DNA of 58,196 bases from SZUA-229 sp036567985 (GCA_036567985.1 DATCTK010000020.1:1-58196), one strand, 5' to 3'. Counted from the stretch's first letter, positions 18,391-27,540 are shown. The notes: generated from the sequence alone by a model not told the origin. Translations and numbers: made by a program.

Positions 18391-18945
18391 ATGGAGAAGC
18401 AGCAGCTAATGGGGTTTATTATCCATACTTTAAAAACATCAATTTTTAAAAAAACGCATCTTTCGCTGATTATTGCATGGTGGCTGTCACTCATCTGTAT
18501 CCCCCTGCTGTCAATCAATGGCCGTGCACTGCAGGCTTATATCAGCAACAATTATTCATCACAACAACTGGCCATAGTTCTCGGCACAGTGCTGTTACTG
18601 CTCAGTTTTAAAGCCGCCCTGTTGCAGATTAAAAACCATGGCACAAAACGCCTGTGGCATCTGTTATGGTTTATTCCGCTATTCGTTGTATATCCCTATT
18701 TCATGCCCATTATCGAAGAACGCCTGCACTTTATTGTGTTTGGTTTATATGGCTATCTCTCAATGATGGTTCTGCCCATGTTTTCCGCCTATATTGCCTG
18801 CCTGCTACTCAGCATGGGGGATGAATTACTGCAGTGGTATTTACCCGATCGCGTGGGTGACTGGCGTGATGTGCAGTTCAATCTACTGGCTGCATTTGCT
18901 GCCACCCTGTTCGCACAGCTGAGCCTGAAAAGTGCCCGAGAATAA
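18391..18945 (+). CDS. VanZ-like membrane protein
   Basis: 184 aa with five predicted membrane segments. The C-terminal block GDELLQWYLPDRVGDWRDVQFNLLAAF matches the characteristic end of VanZ-like proteins (acidic/Gln pair, R-x-x-D-x-x-x-N). VanZ relatives are linked to glycopeptide resistance or envelope phenotypes, with no defined reaction. The start may be ATG 18391 or ATG 18409 (MGFIIHTL), the latter having GGAG upstream. It sits 12 bases after the AstE-like gene, in the same direction. Confidence 0.7.
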   Translation: MEKQQLMGFIIHTLKTSIFKKTHLSLIIAWWLSLICIPLLSINGRALQAYISNNYSSQQLAIVLGTVLLLLSFKAALLQIKNHGTKRLWHLLWFIPLFVVYPYFMPIIEERLHFIVFGLYGYLSMMVLPMFSAYIACLLLSMGDELLQWYLPDRVGDWRDVQFNLLAAFAATLFAQLSLKSARE

Positions 18946-18946
18946 A

Positions 18947-19750
18947 ATGCAACGACCTTCTTTTATATTGAGTGCCCTGCTCTGCTGCCTGTTTACAAGT
19001 ACACCATCATTTGCGGACAACCAGAGCCGCCTGATTGCACTGGATGTGAAAGAAGGCCAGGCGATATTATTGCAACATAAAGATCGCGGGCTGTTAATCG
19101 ATACCGGCCATGCGGGGCAGGCAGAAAACCTGCTGCAAAAATTAAAACAGTATGGTGTCAGCGAACTGGATGCAGTCATTTTTACCCACCTGCACCCGGA
19201 TCATGCCAGTGGCTATTTTCGTATCAAGGAGGCTTTCCCCTCGAGCCGCTTCTATTCAAACTGCCAGCCGATTCAGGTAAACAGGGCACCAGATATCAGT
19301 CGCTGGGTAGCGGAAGATTTGCAAAGCAATTCCGCGCATCAATGCCTGAATGCAACTGACAATTTAAGCTTTGCCGATATTGAACTGGATATACTCTGGC
19401 CGGATAAAATCAAGGGCAATAACCTGAATTACAATTCGCTGGTTATCCATATCAAAATGAATCAACAGGATTTTATACTGATGGGGGATGTAACCCAGGC
19501 GGTTGAGACGCAATTATTAAATGCAGGTCGACTACCTGACAATATCGAAGTGCTGGTAGTCGGCCATCACGGCTGGCATGATGCCACTGGCGACGCGCTG
19601 CTTAAACAGCTTAAACCTGCGCAGGCAATTATTTCTATCAACGCAAATAATGCCCGTGGCTACCCCCATGAATCGGTGCTGCAACGTCTGCAGCAGTATG
19701 GTGCAAGCATTAAACGAACCGATCAGCAGGGCGATATTCTACTCAAATAA
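18947..19750 (+). CDS. Exported ComEC-like metallo-beta-lactamase-fold hydrolase
   Basis: About 267 aa. A signal peptide (MQRPSFILSALLCCLFTSTPSFA) leads into a metallo-beta-lactamase domain. The metal motif is FTHLHPDHASG (HxHxDH), and further metal-site segments are LMGDV and VGHHGWHDATG. The order LIALDVKEGQAILLQ...LLIDTGHAG is typical of the nuclease-like domain of ComEC/Rec2, here as a stand-alone periplasmic protein. ATG 18947, next to the VanZ-like stop, is preferred to the in-frame GTG at 18932. The substrate is unknown; extracellular DNA or a phosphodiester is possible. Confidence 0.78.
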   Translation: MQRPSFILSALLCCLFTSTPSFADNQSRLIALDVKEGQAILLQHKDRGLLIDTGHAGQAENLLQKLKQYGVSELDAVIFTHLHPDHASGYFRIKEAFPSSRFYSNCQPIQVNRAPDISRWVAEDLQSNSAHQCLNATDNLSFADIELDILWPDKIKGNNLNYNSLVIHIKMNQQDFILMGDVTQAVETQLLNAGRLPDNIEVLVVGHHGWHDATGDALLKQLKPAQAIISINANNARGYPHESVLQRLQQYGASIKRTDQQGDILLK

Positions 19751-19782
19751 TGTCTGCTGAAATATCTCACCTAAAGGGCAGG

Positions 19783-20271
19783 CTACTCAAGCGTCATACT
19801 GCGCAGGCTTTTCCCCAGTGACTGGTTCAGCGGATGACTCCGGGGCAGAAACGGCAGCGCACTGCGACGACGCACACCCAGTTGCTGGCGCAGTGAACGC
19901 AGTCCATAGTGATGGGGACATTGCTTCAGGCCCTGCTTTAACAAATGAACCGCCGCCTTGCGATTATCCAGTTGCAGCTCGGCCCGTGCCAGGTTTTCAT
20001 AAATATCCGCATCAAACTGCGCCTTGCGCTGCTGGTTCTGCAGTGCACGCCTGCACAGCTCGATACCACTGATATCACCGCGCTTTACGCGTGCCAGGCC
20101 GTAATACGACAGGTAAGTGTCACGCCAGGCATCAGATTGCGCTGCGTTTTCATAGGCGCCACGGAAACTACGCTCTGCCTGATGCAGATGACCATCCTGC
20201 ATTGCCTGCAGGCCGCTGAAAAAATCATCACTGCATTCGACCGGCGCTGTATCTGCAATCGTACTCATCAC
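19783..20271 (-). CDS. TPR-type protein
   Basis: 162 aa, helical throughout. At least three tetratricopeptide-like repeats are visible: GLQAMQDGHLHQAERSFRGAY, YYGLARVKRGDISGIELCRRAL, and ENLARAELQLDNRKAAVHLLKQGL. The family mediates protein-protein contacts, and no enzymatic motif is present. A basic tail (VRRRSALPFLPRS) follows. It is convergent with the ComEC-like gene. No signal peptide, so cytosolic. Confidence 0.65.
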   Translation of the reverse strand: MMSTIADTAPVECSDDFFSGLQAMQDGHLHQAERSFRGAYENAAQSDAWRDTYLSYYGLARVKRGDISGIELCRRALQNQQRKAQFDADIYENLARAELQLDNRKAAVHLLKQGLKQCPHHYGLRSLRQQLGVRRRSALPFLPRSHPLNQSLGKSLRSMTLE

Positions 20272-20383
20272 TTCGAACCCCCTTGTAACAGTCCTGTATC
20301 AGGCCTGTATCAGTCACTACACACTTGTCAATTTGCTGACGTCTGTACCAAATACAAGGGTTAGAGCATAAACCGTGCCGATT

Positions 20384-21124
20384 TTATTCCTTCAGATAGG
20401 CGCTAATTGGGGTTGGGCTGATTTCACCCTCCGCCTGCAGCCCCAGGTACACTTCAGTGCCGGTTGGACTGGGCCCAAAGCCAGGCGACCGTGCCAGTAT
20501 CCGCAGTTCGATTGGCTGGGCACCACCCTGTAATTTCAGCCGATGCTGGCGGCTGGCCAGGCTTTTTGAATAGGGCATCCGGTACACCAGCTCGTCGCCA
20601 ATGCGCAGTTCAATCGACACCTGCACATTGCCCGCGCCACCCACTTCCCGTGGCGGTGTGGGCTTGACCACCAGTAAATAATCGCCCGACTGCGGCAGCT
20701 GCAATGTGCCACTGATCATTACCACTGCCAGTGGATACACTGACGGATCCTTATGCTGATCAAACATGCCGGAACTGCTGTGGCCATAATACTGCGGCGT
20801 GAGTTTAATCGGCATATTCAAAGCCATACGACCTTCACGCAATGGCGACTCAGCCGGTTCGAACTCAGACTGCTGCGACAACCAGTAACGTGTCATCAGC
20901 CGGCTCTCCCGTCTCGTCCCATCATCACGCTGACTGCTCTGTAGCGGTACGGCCGGTTTTTGCTGATCGTCCATCGCAGTGATCCCACTATGGGCTTCAA
21001 GTCGTTCAATGCGCTGTTCAAGGCGCTCGATCATCTGCTGTAACGACTCTGTATCTGTATCCGCTGCCTGGCTGGTAAACGGCAGTGCCAGCAAAAAAAC
21101 TCCCGACAATAGTCTGCGACGCAT
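20384..21124 (-). CDS. Exported protein of unknown function in the two-component operon
   Basis: 246 aa with a cleavable signal peptide (MRRRLLSGVFLLALPFTSQAA). A short coiled coil follows (LQQMIERLEQRIERLEAH), then a beta-rich domain with GTLQLPQSGDYLLVVKPTPPREVGG that resembles a carbohydrate-binding or PA14-like jelly roll. Its ATG overlaps the stop of the response regulator (TAATG), so it is the last gene of a kinase-regulator-exported protein operon. It may supply a periplasmic input to the kinase or serve the cytochrome/porin system. Both ideas are inference. Confidence 0.65.
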   Translation of the reverse strand: MRRRLLSGVFLLALPFTSQAADTDTESLQQMIERLEQRIERLEAHSGITAMDDQQKPAVPLQSSQRDDGTRRESRLMTRYWLSQQSEFEPAESPLREGRMALNMPIKLTPQYYGHSSSGMFDQHKDPSVYPLAVVMISGTLQLPQSGDYLLVVKPTPPREVGGAGNVQVSIELRIGDELVYRMPYSKSLASRQHRLKLQGGAQPIELRILARSPGFGPSPTGTEVYLGLQAEGEISPTPISAYLKE

Positions 21125-22521
21125 TATTGTTCCTCGATATTATAACGTTTCATTTTTCGCCACAGGGTGGATTTATCTATACCCAGTATCTCCGCAGACA
21201 GAGTTCGATCACCGCCCTGTTCGCGCAGGGTTTTGCGAATAAAGTAAGCCTCGATTTCTTCAAGACTTTGCGGCGTGACAAAATCCAGTGAGCGCAACTG
21301 TCCGCCCTCTTCATCTGCCAGCTCCGCGGGCAGGTCTTCTTCATTAATGCGATTGCCCATTGCCATAATGGTCATACTGAGCACCACATTTTCCAGCTCG
21401 CGCACATTACCTGGCCAGTCGTGACGCATCAATGCTGCCAGCACCTTGGTTGACATGCCATTAAGGTTTTTACCCAGACGTGTGGCATGGCGATTAAGAA
21501 AGAAATTAGCCAGTAACGGAATATCCTGACGTCGTTCACGCAGCGCAGGCAGGCCGATATCCACCACCTTGAGGCGATAGAATAAATCCTGGCGGAACTC
21601 GCCGGACTTGATCATTTCCGGCAGGTTACGGTTACTCGCGGTGATCACCCGCATATTGACGCTTTGTGGATCAGTATCACCAATGCGGTAATAGCTGCCG
21701 TCCTGTAATACACGCAACAGCTTGGCCTGCAAGGACAGGGAGGCATTATTCACTTCATCAAGAAACAGCGTGCCGCCATTGGCCTGCTCCAGCAAACCGA
21801 TCTTGTTTCGATCAGCACCGGTAAACGCACCTTTGACATAGCCAAACAATTCACTTTCAATAATATTTTCCGGGATGGCCGCGCAATTCACTGCCACAAA
21901 GGGTTTATCGCTGCGTTCACTCAATGAAAATATTTTTCGTGCCACCAGCTCCTTACCACAGCCACTTTCACCGGAAATAAGCACATTACAGTCGTAGGCC
22001 GCGGCCGCTTCAATCAGTTTTTCAACCTTTGCCATCGCCAGCGACTGTCCGTATAACAAACGGTATTTTTCCTGCAGTTCGTCATTGTCCTGCGAGCGTA
22101 GTTTTTCATTTTCCATACTCAGCTGATAATAGGACAGCGCGCGTTCAACCGTATGGTACAGCTCATCGTTATCAAACGGCTTACGAATATAATCAAATGC
22201 ACCGGCCTTGAGTGCCAGCACTGCCGATTCAACCGTACCATGCCCGGTCACCATTACAACCTGGGTACGTGGATTGGCGCGACGTGCAAAATTTAGAATA
22301 TCATGTCCGTCCACAAACGGCATTTTCAGGTCGGTTACCACCACCGCCACATTGGCATTGGCCTCAATTAGATCCAGTGCATGCTGTGGACTGTCTGCCG
22401 CAATCACCTGTGCATCCAGCTTATCAATCACCGCAGCAACCAGTTCACGCATACGATCATCATCTTCTGCAATGATAATCAGTGGCTGACTGGTTTGTGT
22501 TACTTCTGTGCTGCTTTTCAA
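21124..22521 (-). CDS. NtrC-family sigma54-dependent response regulator
   Basis: 465 aa in three parts. The receiver domain has the acidic pocket IIAEDDD and phospho-acceptor Asp64 in VVTDLKMP. The AAA+ domain has Walker A GESGCGKE, the sigma54-contact motif GAFTGA (intact) and Walker B GGTLFLDEV. A Fis-type helix-turn-helix ends the protein (LSAEILGIDKSTLWRKMKRY). It should activate sigma54 promoters on phosphorylation. A good match to such a promoter lies before the small protein-triheme-porin operon at 26014-26029. It overlaps the kinase gene by 4 bases. Confidence 0.92.
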   Translation of the reverse strand: MKSSTEVTQTSQPLIIIAEDDDRMRELVAAVIDKLDAQVIAADSPQHALDLIEANANVAVVVTDLKMPFVDGHDILNFARRANPRTQVVMVTGHGTVESAVLALKAGAFDYIRKPFDNDELYHTVERALSYYQLSMENEKLRSQDNDELQEKYRLLYGQSLAMAKVEKLIEAAAAYDCNVLISGESGCGKELVARKIFSLSERSDKPFVAVNCAAIPENIIESELFGYVKGAFTGADRNKIGLLEQANGGTLFLDEVNNASLSLQAKLLRVLQDGSYYRIGDTDPQSVNMRVITASNRNLPEMIKSGEFRQDLFYRLKVVDIGLPALRERRQDIPLLANFFLNRHATRLGKNLNGMSTKVLAALMRHDWPGNVRELENVVLSMTIMAMGNRINEEDLPAELADEEGGQLRSLDFVTPQSLEEIEAYFIRKTLREQGGDRTLSAEILGIDKSTLWRKMKRYNIEEQ

Positions 22522-23933
22522 TTTTTAACTCCGCGTAACTTCACAACAAAACGCGCGCCATCTTTGTAGCTGTGATCCAGCTCCAGTGATGCGCCACGGC
22601 GACTCAACATGGCCTGGCTTATCGACAGGCCAAGGCCGGTGCCCTCGCCGGTTTCTTTTGATGTATAAAATGGTTCAAATATTCGGCGCCGGTCTTCAGC
22701 CGGAATACCGGGGCCGTTATCTTCGACGATTAATTCAACCCCCCGCGCACCGATAACCCGTGTTACCACACGGATCAATCCGTCTTCACGATCTTCCAGC
22801 ACGTGCGATGCATTAAGTAGCAAGTTGGACAGGGCAATATCCAGTTCACCGCAGGGTATTTCAACTGACGGTAGATCACCCGCCAGCTCCAGTTCGATTC
22901 GTGTGGCCTGACGTTTCAGCATGCAGGTTAGAAACGACTCAACCATGTCCTTTATCAGCGCATTAATGTCACAGGCTTCATCGGTGCAGCTGTCTCGGCG
23001 TGCGTAACTGAGCAGGTCGTTAATAATTCGTGAACAACGTTTTGCTTCGTCCGCAATAATACTGGAATACTTCGATTTCTTTTCATCGTCCATATCATTG
23101 CTGGCAAACAGCTGCGAGTAGCCAACTATATTGCCCAGCGGCGTATTCAGCTCATGGGCAATACCCGCCGCCAGCTGGCCCATGGCCACGAGTTTTTCAC
23201 GGTTGTACACCGAGTCCAGCAGGCGCTGGTAGTCGGTAATATCCTGCAGGGTAATTACCGCATCCACTTCCGCAGCGTCCTTGGAGTAAAATGCGATATT
23301 GATAGAGATATAGCGTTCAAGCTCCGCAACCTCTGTGTGAATCACATAGTTCTCCACCGGGTGCTTGTATAAAAACGCGTCCCGCAGCGCATCCTTGTCA
23401 TTGGGTTCCAGTTCGAATATATCGAACAGCATTTTGCCCAGCAATGCATCAGCATCACATTTAAAAAGCTCCACCGCCTGCGGGTTTATATTCACCACAA
23501 TCAGGTCATCGTCTACCGCAAGTAGCGCACCCGGCATACTGCCCAGCAGTACATCCATTTTATTGCGCTCGGTAACGACCCGCTGCTGGCATTTTTCCAC
23601 CATGCTGAACATGGTTCTTAAATTCTGCATCATGGTGTTGTAATCGTGCACCAGCTGGCGCGACAACGAGCCACCACAACTGGCTTCAACCAGGTTGGTC
23701 AGGGTGCCTTCATGGGCATCGAGTACCGCCTCGTGTAAACGCGCCATGGTTTTACGATGCATCAACAGAAAGGTAACCGACAGCAATAACAGCAGCTCCA
23801 CTACAACCAGTGCTATGTGGGTAAATGACCAGGAAAAATTATCTTGCCGTAAAAAAAAGATGACCGTGGCTAAAGGGGCAGCCACAGTCATTAACAGGAG
23901 TGTCTTAAGTAATAAATCGAGTAAACGAGACAT
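22518..23933 (-). CDS. Membrane sensor histidine kinase
   Basis: 471 aa. Two membrane helices (about 8-28 and 39-57) leave only a ~10-residue periplasmic loop, so signals probably enter through the membrane, a partner or the PAS domain. The PAS domain (LLGSMPGALLAVDDDLIVVN) is followed by the HisKA box with phospho-acceptor His in AAGIAHELNTPLGN. The ATPase has NLLLNASHVLED, VEDNGPGIP and GTGLGLSIS. It is the first gene of the kinase-regulator-exported protein operon. A TATAAT -10 candidate on the minus strand (23972-23977) suggests basal sigma70 expression. Confidence 0.9.
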   Translation of the reverse strand: MSRLLDLLLKTLLLMTVAAPLATVIFFLRQDNFSWSFTHIALVVVELLLLLSVTFLLMHRKTMARLHEAVLDAHEGTLTNLVEASCGGSLSRQLVHDYNTMMQNLRTMFSMVEKCQQRVVTERNKMDVLLGSMPGALLAVDDDLIVVNINPQAVELFKCDADALLGKMLFDIFELEPNDKDALRDAFLYKHPVENYVIHTEVAELERYISINIAFYSKDAAEVDAVITLQDITDYQRLLDSVYNREKLVAMGQLAAGIAHELNTPLGNIVGYSQLFASNDMDDEKKSKYSSIIADEAKRCSRIINDLLSYARRDSCTDEACDINALIKDMVESFLTCMLKRQATRIELELAGDLPSVEIPCGELDIALSNLLLNASHVLEDREDGLIRVVTRVIGARGVELIVEDNGPGIPAEDRRRIFEPFYTSKETGEGTGLGLSISQAMLSRRGASLELDHSYKDGARFVVKLRGVKN

Positions 23934-24017
23934 TATGTTTAGCTAACCAGTCAACGAACAGTGATGGGTAAATTATACTACAAATCACCCTTCCCTGAGC
24001 GCCGAAGGCCAGGCAAT

Positions 24018-24041
24018 CCATGCCTGCACCGGCAGACATGG
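24018..24041 (-). terminator. Hairpin after the porin gene
   Basis: CCATG-C-CTGC/GCAG-A-CATGG stem-loop 18 bases beyond the porin stop and before the kinase gene. It lacks a T-run on the minus strand, so it could be an mRNA 3' end structure rather than an intrinsic terminator. Confidence 0.35.
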
Positions 24042-24058
24042 CTCAACCGTTTTGCCAG

Positions 24059-25234
24059 TTAGAAAATCATCTGCAAACCCAGCGTGACCTGATCAAAGTC
24101 CTGCAGAGCCGCATTGGTAGTACTTTGTTCAGCAAACTCGTTTGAGGTAATATCAAGCGTCACTTTTAATTGCTGACCATTAATGTAGTAGTTAGCACCT
24201 AGATTAGTGATGTCCTGATCAGATAGCCCGGTGCCTGCACCGTACTCGATTTCAGTCACCTTGGTATACAGCTGCAATCGACCCATACCCACTGGCTCAG
24301 GGAACATATAACCCAGTTTTGCATAACTGCCTTCACGCTCTACCCATGGGGTCAGCGTTGGATCCGGATCTGTGGGATAGCCATCGACACTGTAGTCAAA
24401 TGCTGCAGCGGATGCAGTTACTGTACCGAACGAATAGGGGTATTCAAAATACACATCTACAGTGGTTGCTTCATAGTCTTTGGCATCGGTTCGGTTGCCA
24501 TAGTCACCATAGGCAATGTCTGCCTGTGAGTCTATCGCTGCACCAATGGTAAAGACTTTCTGTGTACCCAGATAGGTGCCACGGTAGCCATAGGAATATT
24601 CAGGATCCAGCAAACTTACATGCACACGGCCGGTAATACGCGGTGAGGACTCAACCACGGCATCCCCTTCTCGTCCATCGGTGATTGCCAGGCGATACTG
24701 GAATTTTGCATCTGCCAGATTACCCCACATGGCCACACCGGTATCACGAGTTCCACCATATGGTGTATAGGGCAGTGAATCACCACGATCCAGGGTTAAA
24801 GGCTCAAGACAGGCTTCCAGGTTTTCACGGCTGAAGGTATTTTTAAAACGGCCCAGAATAAAACGGGTGCTGTCACTTGGGTCAATGGTCAGATAGGCAT
24901 CGCGGTAATAAACCGAGCGACCGTCCACGCCACCCTTGCTGTCATTACCCGCTTCTAGCTGCGCATAGAAACCAATATAGTCATTGTACTGACCCAGGAA
25001 GGTGACCCGGTTACGTCGCAGAAACGAGTCATTGACATCGCCATCATCGGTTGCCGAGGTATAGTCGCGGCTCTGGTTCCACATCTGTACCGCATAGGTG
25101 ATTTCCATATAGCCTTGATCACCCACCTGGAAGCTTGGACCCGCCACAGCTGTCTGCTGTACCGTCGCGCCACCCAGTGCAAGCGCCAGGGCTGCGAGTA
25201 GCGGGCGTTTATTAATAGTACGATTATCTTTCAT
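24059..25234 (-). CDS. Outer-membrane porin, phosphate/anion-selective type
   Basis: 391 aa. It has a signal peptide (RPLLAALALALGGATVQQTAVA), then alternating beta-strand segments rich in aromatic residues, and a terminal Phe (LGLQMIF) as in BAM-assembled barrels. Features such as RRNRVTFLGQYNDYIGFYAQLEAG and LTIDPSDSTRFILGRFKNTFSRENLE recall OprO/OprP-like porins. It sits 22 bases after the triheme cytochrome gene, probably in one operon with it and the 81-aa protein. It could admit an anionic electron acceptor or sulfur oxyanion; substrate unknown. Confidence 0.8.
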   Translation of the reverse strand: MKDNRTINKRPLLAALALALGGATVQQTAVAGPSFQVGDQGYMEITYAVQMWNQSRDYTSATDDGDVNDSFLRRNRVTFLGQYNDYIGFYAQLEAGNDSKGGVDGRSVYYRDAYLTIDPSDSTRFILGRFKNTFSRENLEACLEPLTLDRGDSLPYTPYGGTRDTGVAMWGNLADAKFQYRLAITDGREGDAVVESSPRITGRVHVSLLDPEYSYGYRGTYLGTQKVFTIGAAIDSQADIAYGDYGNRTDAKDYEATTVDVYFEYPYSFGTVTASAAAFDYSVDGYPTDPDPTLTPWVEREGSYAKLGYMFPEPVGMGRLQLYTKVTEIEYGAGTGLSDQDITNLGANYYINGQQLKVTLDITSNEFAEQSTTNAALQDFDQVTLGLQMIF

Positions 25235-25255
25235 TTGTGATCTCCCTCATTGGCC

Positions 25256-25738
25256 TTATTTGTATTTATCAAGCAGCGCCTGAGCATCGCCATCGGTGTG
25301 ACAGGTCACACAGGTTTCTTCTGACTTCACGCGTGGGTCTCCAATCAGATCCTTATGCGCCATATTCTTCAGCATCAAACGCTCATTACCCTTATGGCAA
25401 CCAACGCAGGAATGGTTAACGGACGCATGCTCCTGATGCCACATTGCATCTGATGGTTTATCGGCACGCTTACCGCTATGACATTTGAAACACGAGGAAG
25501 CGCCCAGACCACAGGCATTGGCGACGGGAATTGGCGAGTGTGTAACCATTTTTTCATGTACATTTTCCAGCACCTCACTGCTCCAGCTACCATTATCAGT
25601 AACCGGTGTGCCGTTAACACTGACATGACCCGCATAGCTTGCCCATACCACGGCCACCACCGGCACCAGCAGTAATGGCAGGCCCACCTTAAGCATGGAT
25701 TTTTTCCACTTGCCCAGTCTGCTACTTATCTGTTTCAT
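25256..25738 (-). CDS. Membrane-anchored triheme c-type cytochrome
   Basis: 160 aa. A basic N-terminus and one membrane helix (about 16-35) place the rest in the periplasm. Three CxxCH heme sites are at Cys83-His87, Cys111-His115 and Cys143-His147, and extra His residues (for example H101, H104, H109, H128) could be distal ligands. It likely passes electrons between the quinone pool and a periplasmic partner. Its start overlaps the 3' end of the 81-aa gene by 4 bases, and the porin follows after 22 bases. I do not recognise an exact named family; NapC/NrfH-like anchoring is similar. Confidence 0.85.
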   Translation of the reverse strand: MKQISSRLGKWKKSMLKVGLPLLLVPVVAVVWASYAGHVSVNGTPVTDNGSWSSEVLENVHEKMVTHSPIPVANACGLGASSCFKCHSGKRADKPSDAMWHQEHASVNHSCVGCHKGNERLMLKNMAHKDLIGDPRVKSEETCVTCHTDGDAQALLDKYK

Positions 25739-25980
25739 TTTTCCTCCGAGTCTCTCTTTTGAGAAGCGTCTAATTGTTGTGAATGTTGAGCGGAACCATT
25801 GTTATCCGAGACCTGTTGTGTGTTGCCACCCTGCTTGATGTCCTTCTCACTTAATCCCCTGGCACACATACAAACCGGCCCGTTTTTAAACTTTAATTTG
25901 GGTGAACTGTCTTTATCATTGTCAGCCGCCTGCAGTGAGGTACTGATCAGCAATAGTCCTGCAATGAATAAAATGCGCAT
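25735..25980 (-). CDS. Small exported protein with a CxC motif
   Basis: 81 aa with a signal peptide (MRILFIAGLLLISTSLQA). The mature part carries GPVCMCARGLSEKD, a pair of closely spaced cysteines, and a hydrophilic Q/S/D-rich tail. The cysteines might bind metal, heme or sulfur, or act in redox, but this is inference. AAGGTGA lies ahead of ATG. A sigma54 promoter match (26014-26029) would start transcripts about 20 bases upstream. It is first gene of the operon with the triheme cytochrome (4-base overlap) and porin. Confidence 0.7.
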   Translation of the reverse strand: MRILFIAGLLLISTSLQAADNDKDSSPKLKFKNGPVCMCARGLSEKDIKQGGNTQQVSDNNGSAQHSQQLDASQKRDSEEK

Positions 25981-26013
25981 AGTTCACCTTTAAGTCGTAC
26001 CTGGCCTATACAA

Positions 26014-26029
26014 AGCACTTCTTGTGCCA
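26014..26029 (-). promoter_or_regulatory. Sigma54 (RpoN) promoter before the small protein-triheme-porin operon
   Basis: Minus-strand TGGCACAAGAAGTGCT matches the consensus TGGCACGNNNNTTGCW at all fixed positions but two, and keeps the required GG-N10-GC spacing. The predicted start, near 26003, is about 20 bases upstream of the ATG at 25980, which has its own AAGGTGA ribosome site. An NtrC-type activator is encoded three genes downstream. Confidence 0.65.
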
Positions 26030-26098
26030 ACCTGATATTTATAATAATTTCAATAAGTTATGAAAAAAGACGAATTTCATGCCATTGCATGAGCTGAT

Positions 26099-26131
26099 GC
26101 GCATTGCATATCACTTCAATTTGCAATGCGC
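26099..26131. promoter_or_regulatory. 10-bp inverted repeat, possible activator site or pentaheme gene 3' hairpin
   Basis: GCGCATTGCA (26099-26108) and TGCAATGCGC (26122-26131) are exact reverse complements separated by 13 bases. It lies about 100 bases upstream of the predicted sigma54 start, a usual distance for an NtrC-type activator site, and overlaps the end of the pentaheme gene. A related half-site, TGCAACGCGCC, is at 32242-32252. Confidence 0.4.
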
Positions 26132-27375
26132 CCAAGTGAAAGTTCAGCGGCAATAAACTCATATCCCGCTGCGCGGGATTCCTGTATCGACTGCTGTAGC
26201 AGTGACAGAGTCTCTGGCTGCAGTTTACTGCGGTTGTGTTGCAGATAATCCTCGAAGGTGCGCACATAATGCTGGCGCGGTGCCACGCTAATACGCAGGC
26301 GAAGCTGGCGATAATTCGCAATATTTTGCAATTCGCCATTGAGCCGTACCGATTCACCGGATGCCAGGCGCTGGTCAAAAATTTCTTCGGTCAGCGCCAG
26401 GTTCACCCGCCAGCCGATAATGTGCCGTACCAGCTCGCGCGCCTTACCCTCAGAGTCCAGCACCTCAAGATGCAACACGATTTCAGGCACCATATAGGTG
26501 GGAAAATGATGCCCAGCACCGCTATTGGTTACCAGCGCCTGCAGCTGATACGCCCCATCTACATCGGGCTGTGCTGCCAGCTCTACGCTTAGCGCAGAAC
26601 GGGTCATTTCCTTATCATGAATGCCGCGCCAGATATGCTGGCGCTCTGGCATATGGCAGGACTGGCAATGCGTGCCCTGTTGTGCAAAATCCGTGGCCAG
26701 CCACTCTTCATAGGTGTTCTCCCTGAGCTTGCCGTTCACCCGCGGGCCGTCTTCTTCAAACTGATGGCAATTGGCACAGAAACGGCTGTCGGAATAGGCT
26801 TGATGTTCCTCAAAGCCACCATGCACATTTCGATCGACATCAGGCTTGCTCGCCAGCGGCCCATGTCGCTCATGGGCGCGCACATGACAGGCTGCACAAA
26901 CCAGTCCCTGGCGATGCAGATTGTCGGGAATATACTCCGGTGGCGCACTTCGATTTCCTGACCAGCCACGTTCCTGTGAAAACAGCGCCAGCTGTTCGGT
27001 CATGGGCGCATGGCAGCGCAAGCAGGATTTTGCAGTTTTTAAATCAGCAATCTGCAATTGCCAACGGATACCTGGCCCCATGGTGTGACTGTGCAAACTG
27101 TTGCGCCATTGCGCAAACTGATCGGCGTGACATTCACCGCAGGAGGCAGGGTCCAGCGAAGCTTCAAGTGCAGAAAAATCAGCGGGCGGTTTACCCTGTG
27201 CAGGAATGGGATAAGCCCAGTGATTCTGCAGGAACTCATCCACCGAGTTTTTTTTGCTAAATAGTTGATCCAGTTTGAAACCATTGCCGACAAGCAATAC
27301 CAGCATAATAGCCACAGCAATACCGACCACAATAATAGTCAGCCTGGTCAGCTGACGGCTTAGTTTTACTTTCAC
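26116..27375 (-). CDS. Membrane-anchored pentaheme c-type cytochrome
   Basis: 419 aa. An N-terminal membrane helix (about 11-30) anchors a periplasmic domain with five CxxCH sites: CGECH (about residue 79), CLRCH (118), CAACH (~168), CANCH (~206) and CQSCH (~243). Additional histidines (SLHSHTMG, AHERHG) are candidate axial ligands. The layout resembles cytochrome c554/hydroxylamine-oxidoreductase-like multiheme proteins. The C-terminal ~170 residues have no heme and look beta-rich (LQALVTNSGAGHHFPTYMVPEIVLHLEV). It lies between the rhodanese terminator and the triheme operon. A role in electron transfer to a sulfur or other oxyanion is inferred from context. Confidence 0.85.
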   Translation of the reverse strand: MKVKLSRQLTRLTIIVVGIAVAIMLVLLVGNGFKLDQLFSKKNSVDEFLQNHWAYPIPAQGKPPADFSALEASLDPASCGECHADQFAQWRNSLHSHTMGPGIRWQLQIADLKTAKSCLRCHAPMTEQLALFSQERGWSGNRSAPPEYIPDNLHRQGLVCAACHVRAHERHGPLASKPDVDRNVHGGFEEHQAYSDSRFCANCHQFEEDGPRVNGKLRENTYEEWLATDFAQQGTHCQSCHMPERQHIWRGIHDKEMTRSALSVELAAQPDVDGAYQLQALVTNSGAGHHFPTYMVPEIVLHLEVLDSEGKARELVRHIIGWRVNLALTEEIFDQRLASGESVRLNGELQNIANYRQLRLRISVAPRQHYVRTFEDYLQHNRSKLQPETLSLLQQSIQESRAAGYEFIAAELSLGRIAN

Positions 27376-27504
27376 TATAAATACCCCAAACCAGGAATCA
27401 TCATCGAATAAACAGCATATAAAACAATATACTCATTTGAGCAAAATAGCAGATATGCAACGGGTGATAAATAATAAACCATGGCCTAAATCAATCGTTA
27501 CAAC

Positions 27505-27540
27505 AATAAAAAAGGCAGCTCGTACACGAGCTGCCTTGCA
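27505..27540 (-). terminator. Strong Rho-independent terminator after the rhodanese lipoprotein gene
   Basis: A 12-bp perfect stem (AAGGCAGCTCGT at 27512-27523 with ACGAGCTGCCTT at 27526-27537) has a 2-base loop and is followed on the minus strand by TTTTTTATT. It ends the transporter-TusA-DsrE-rhodanese transcript and separates it from the pentaheme gene. Confidence 0.85.
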
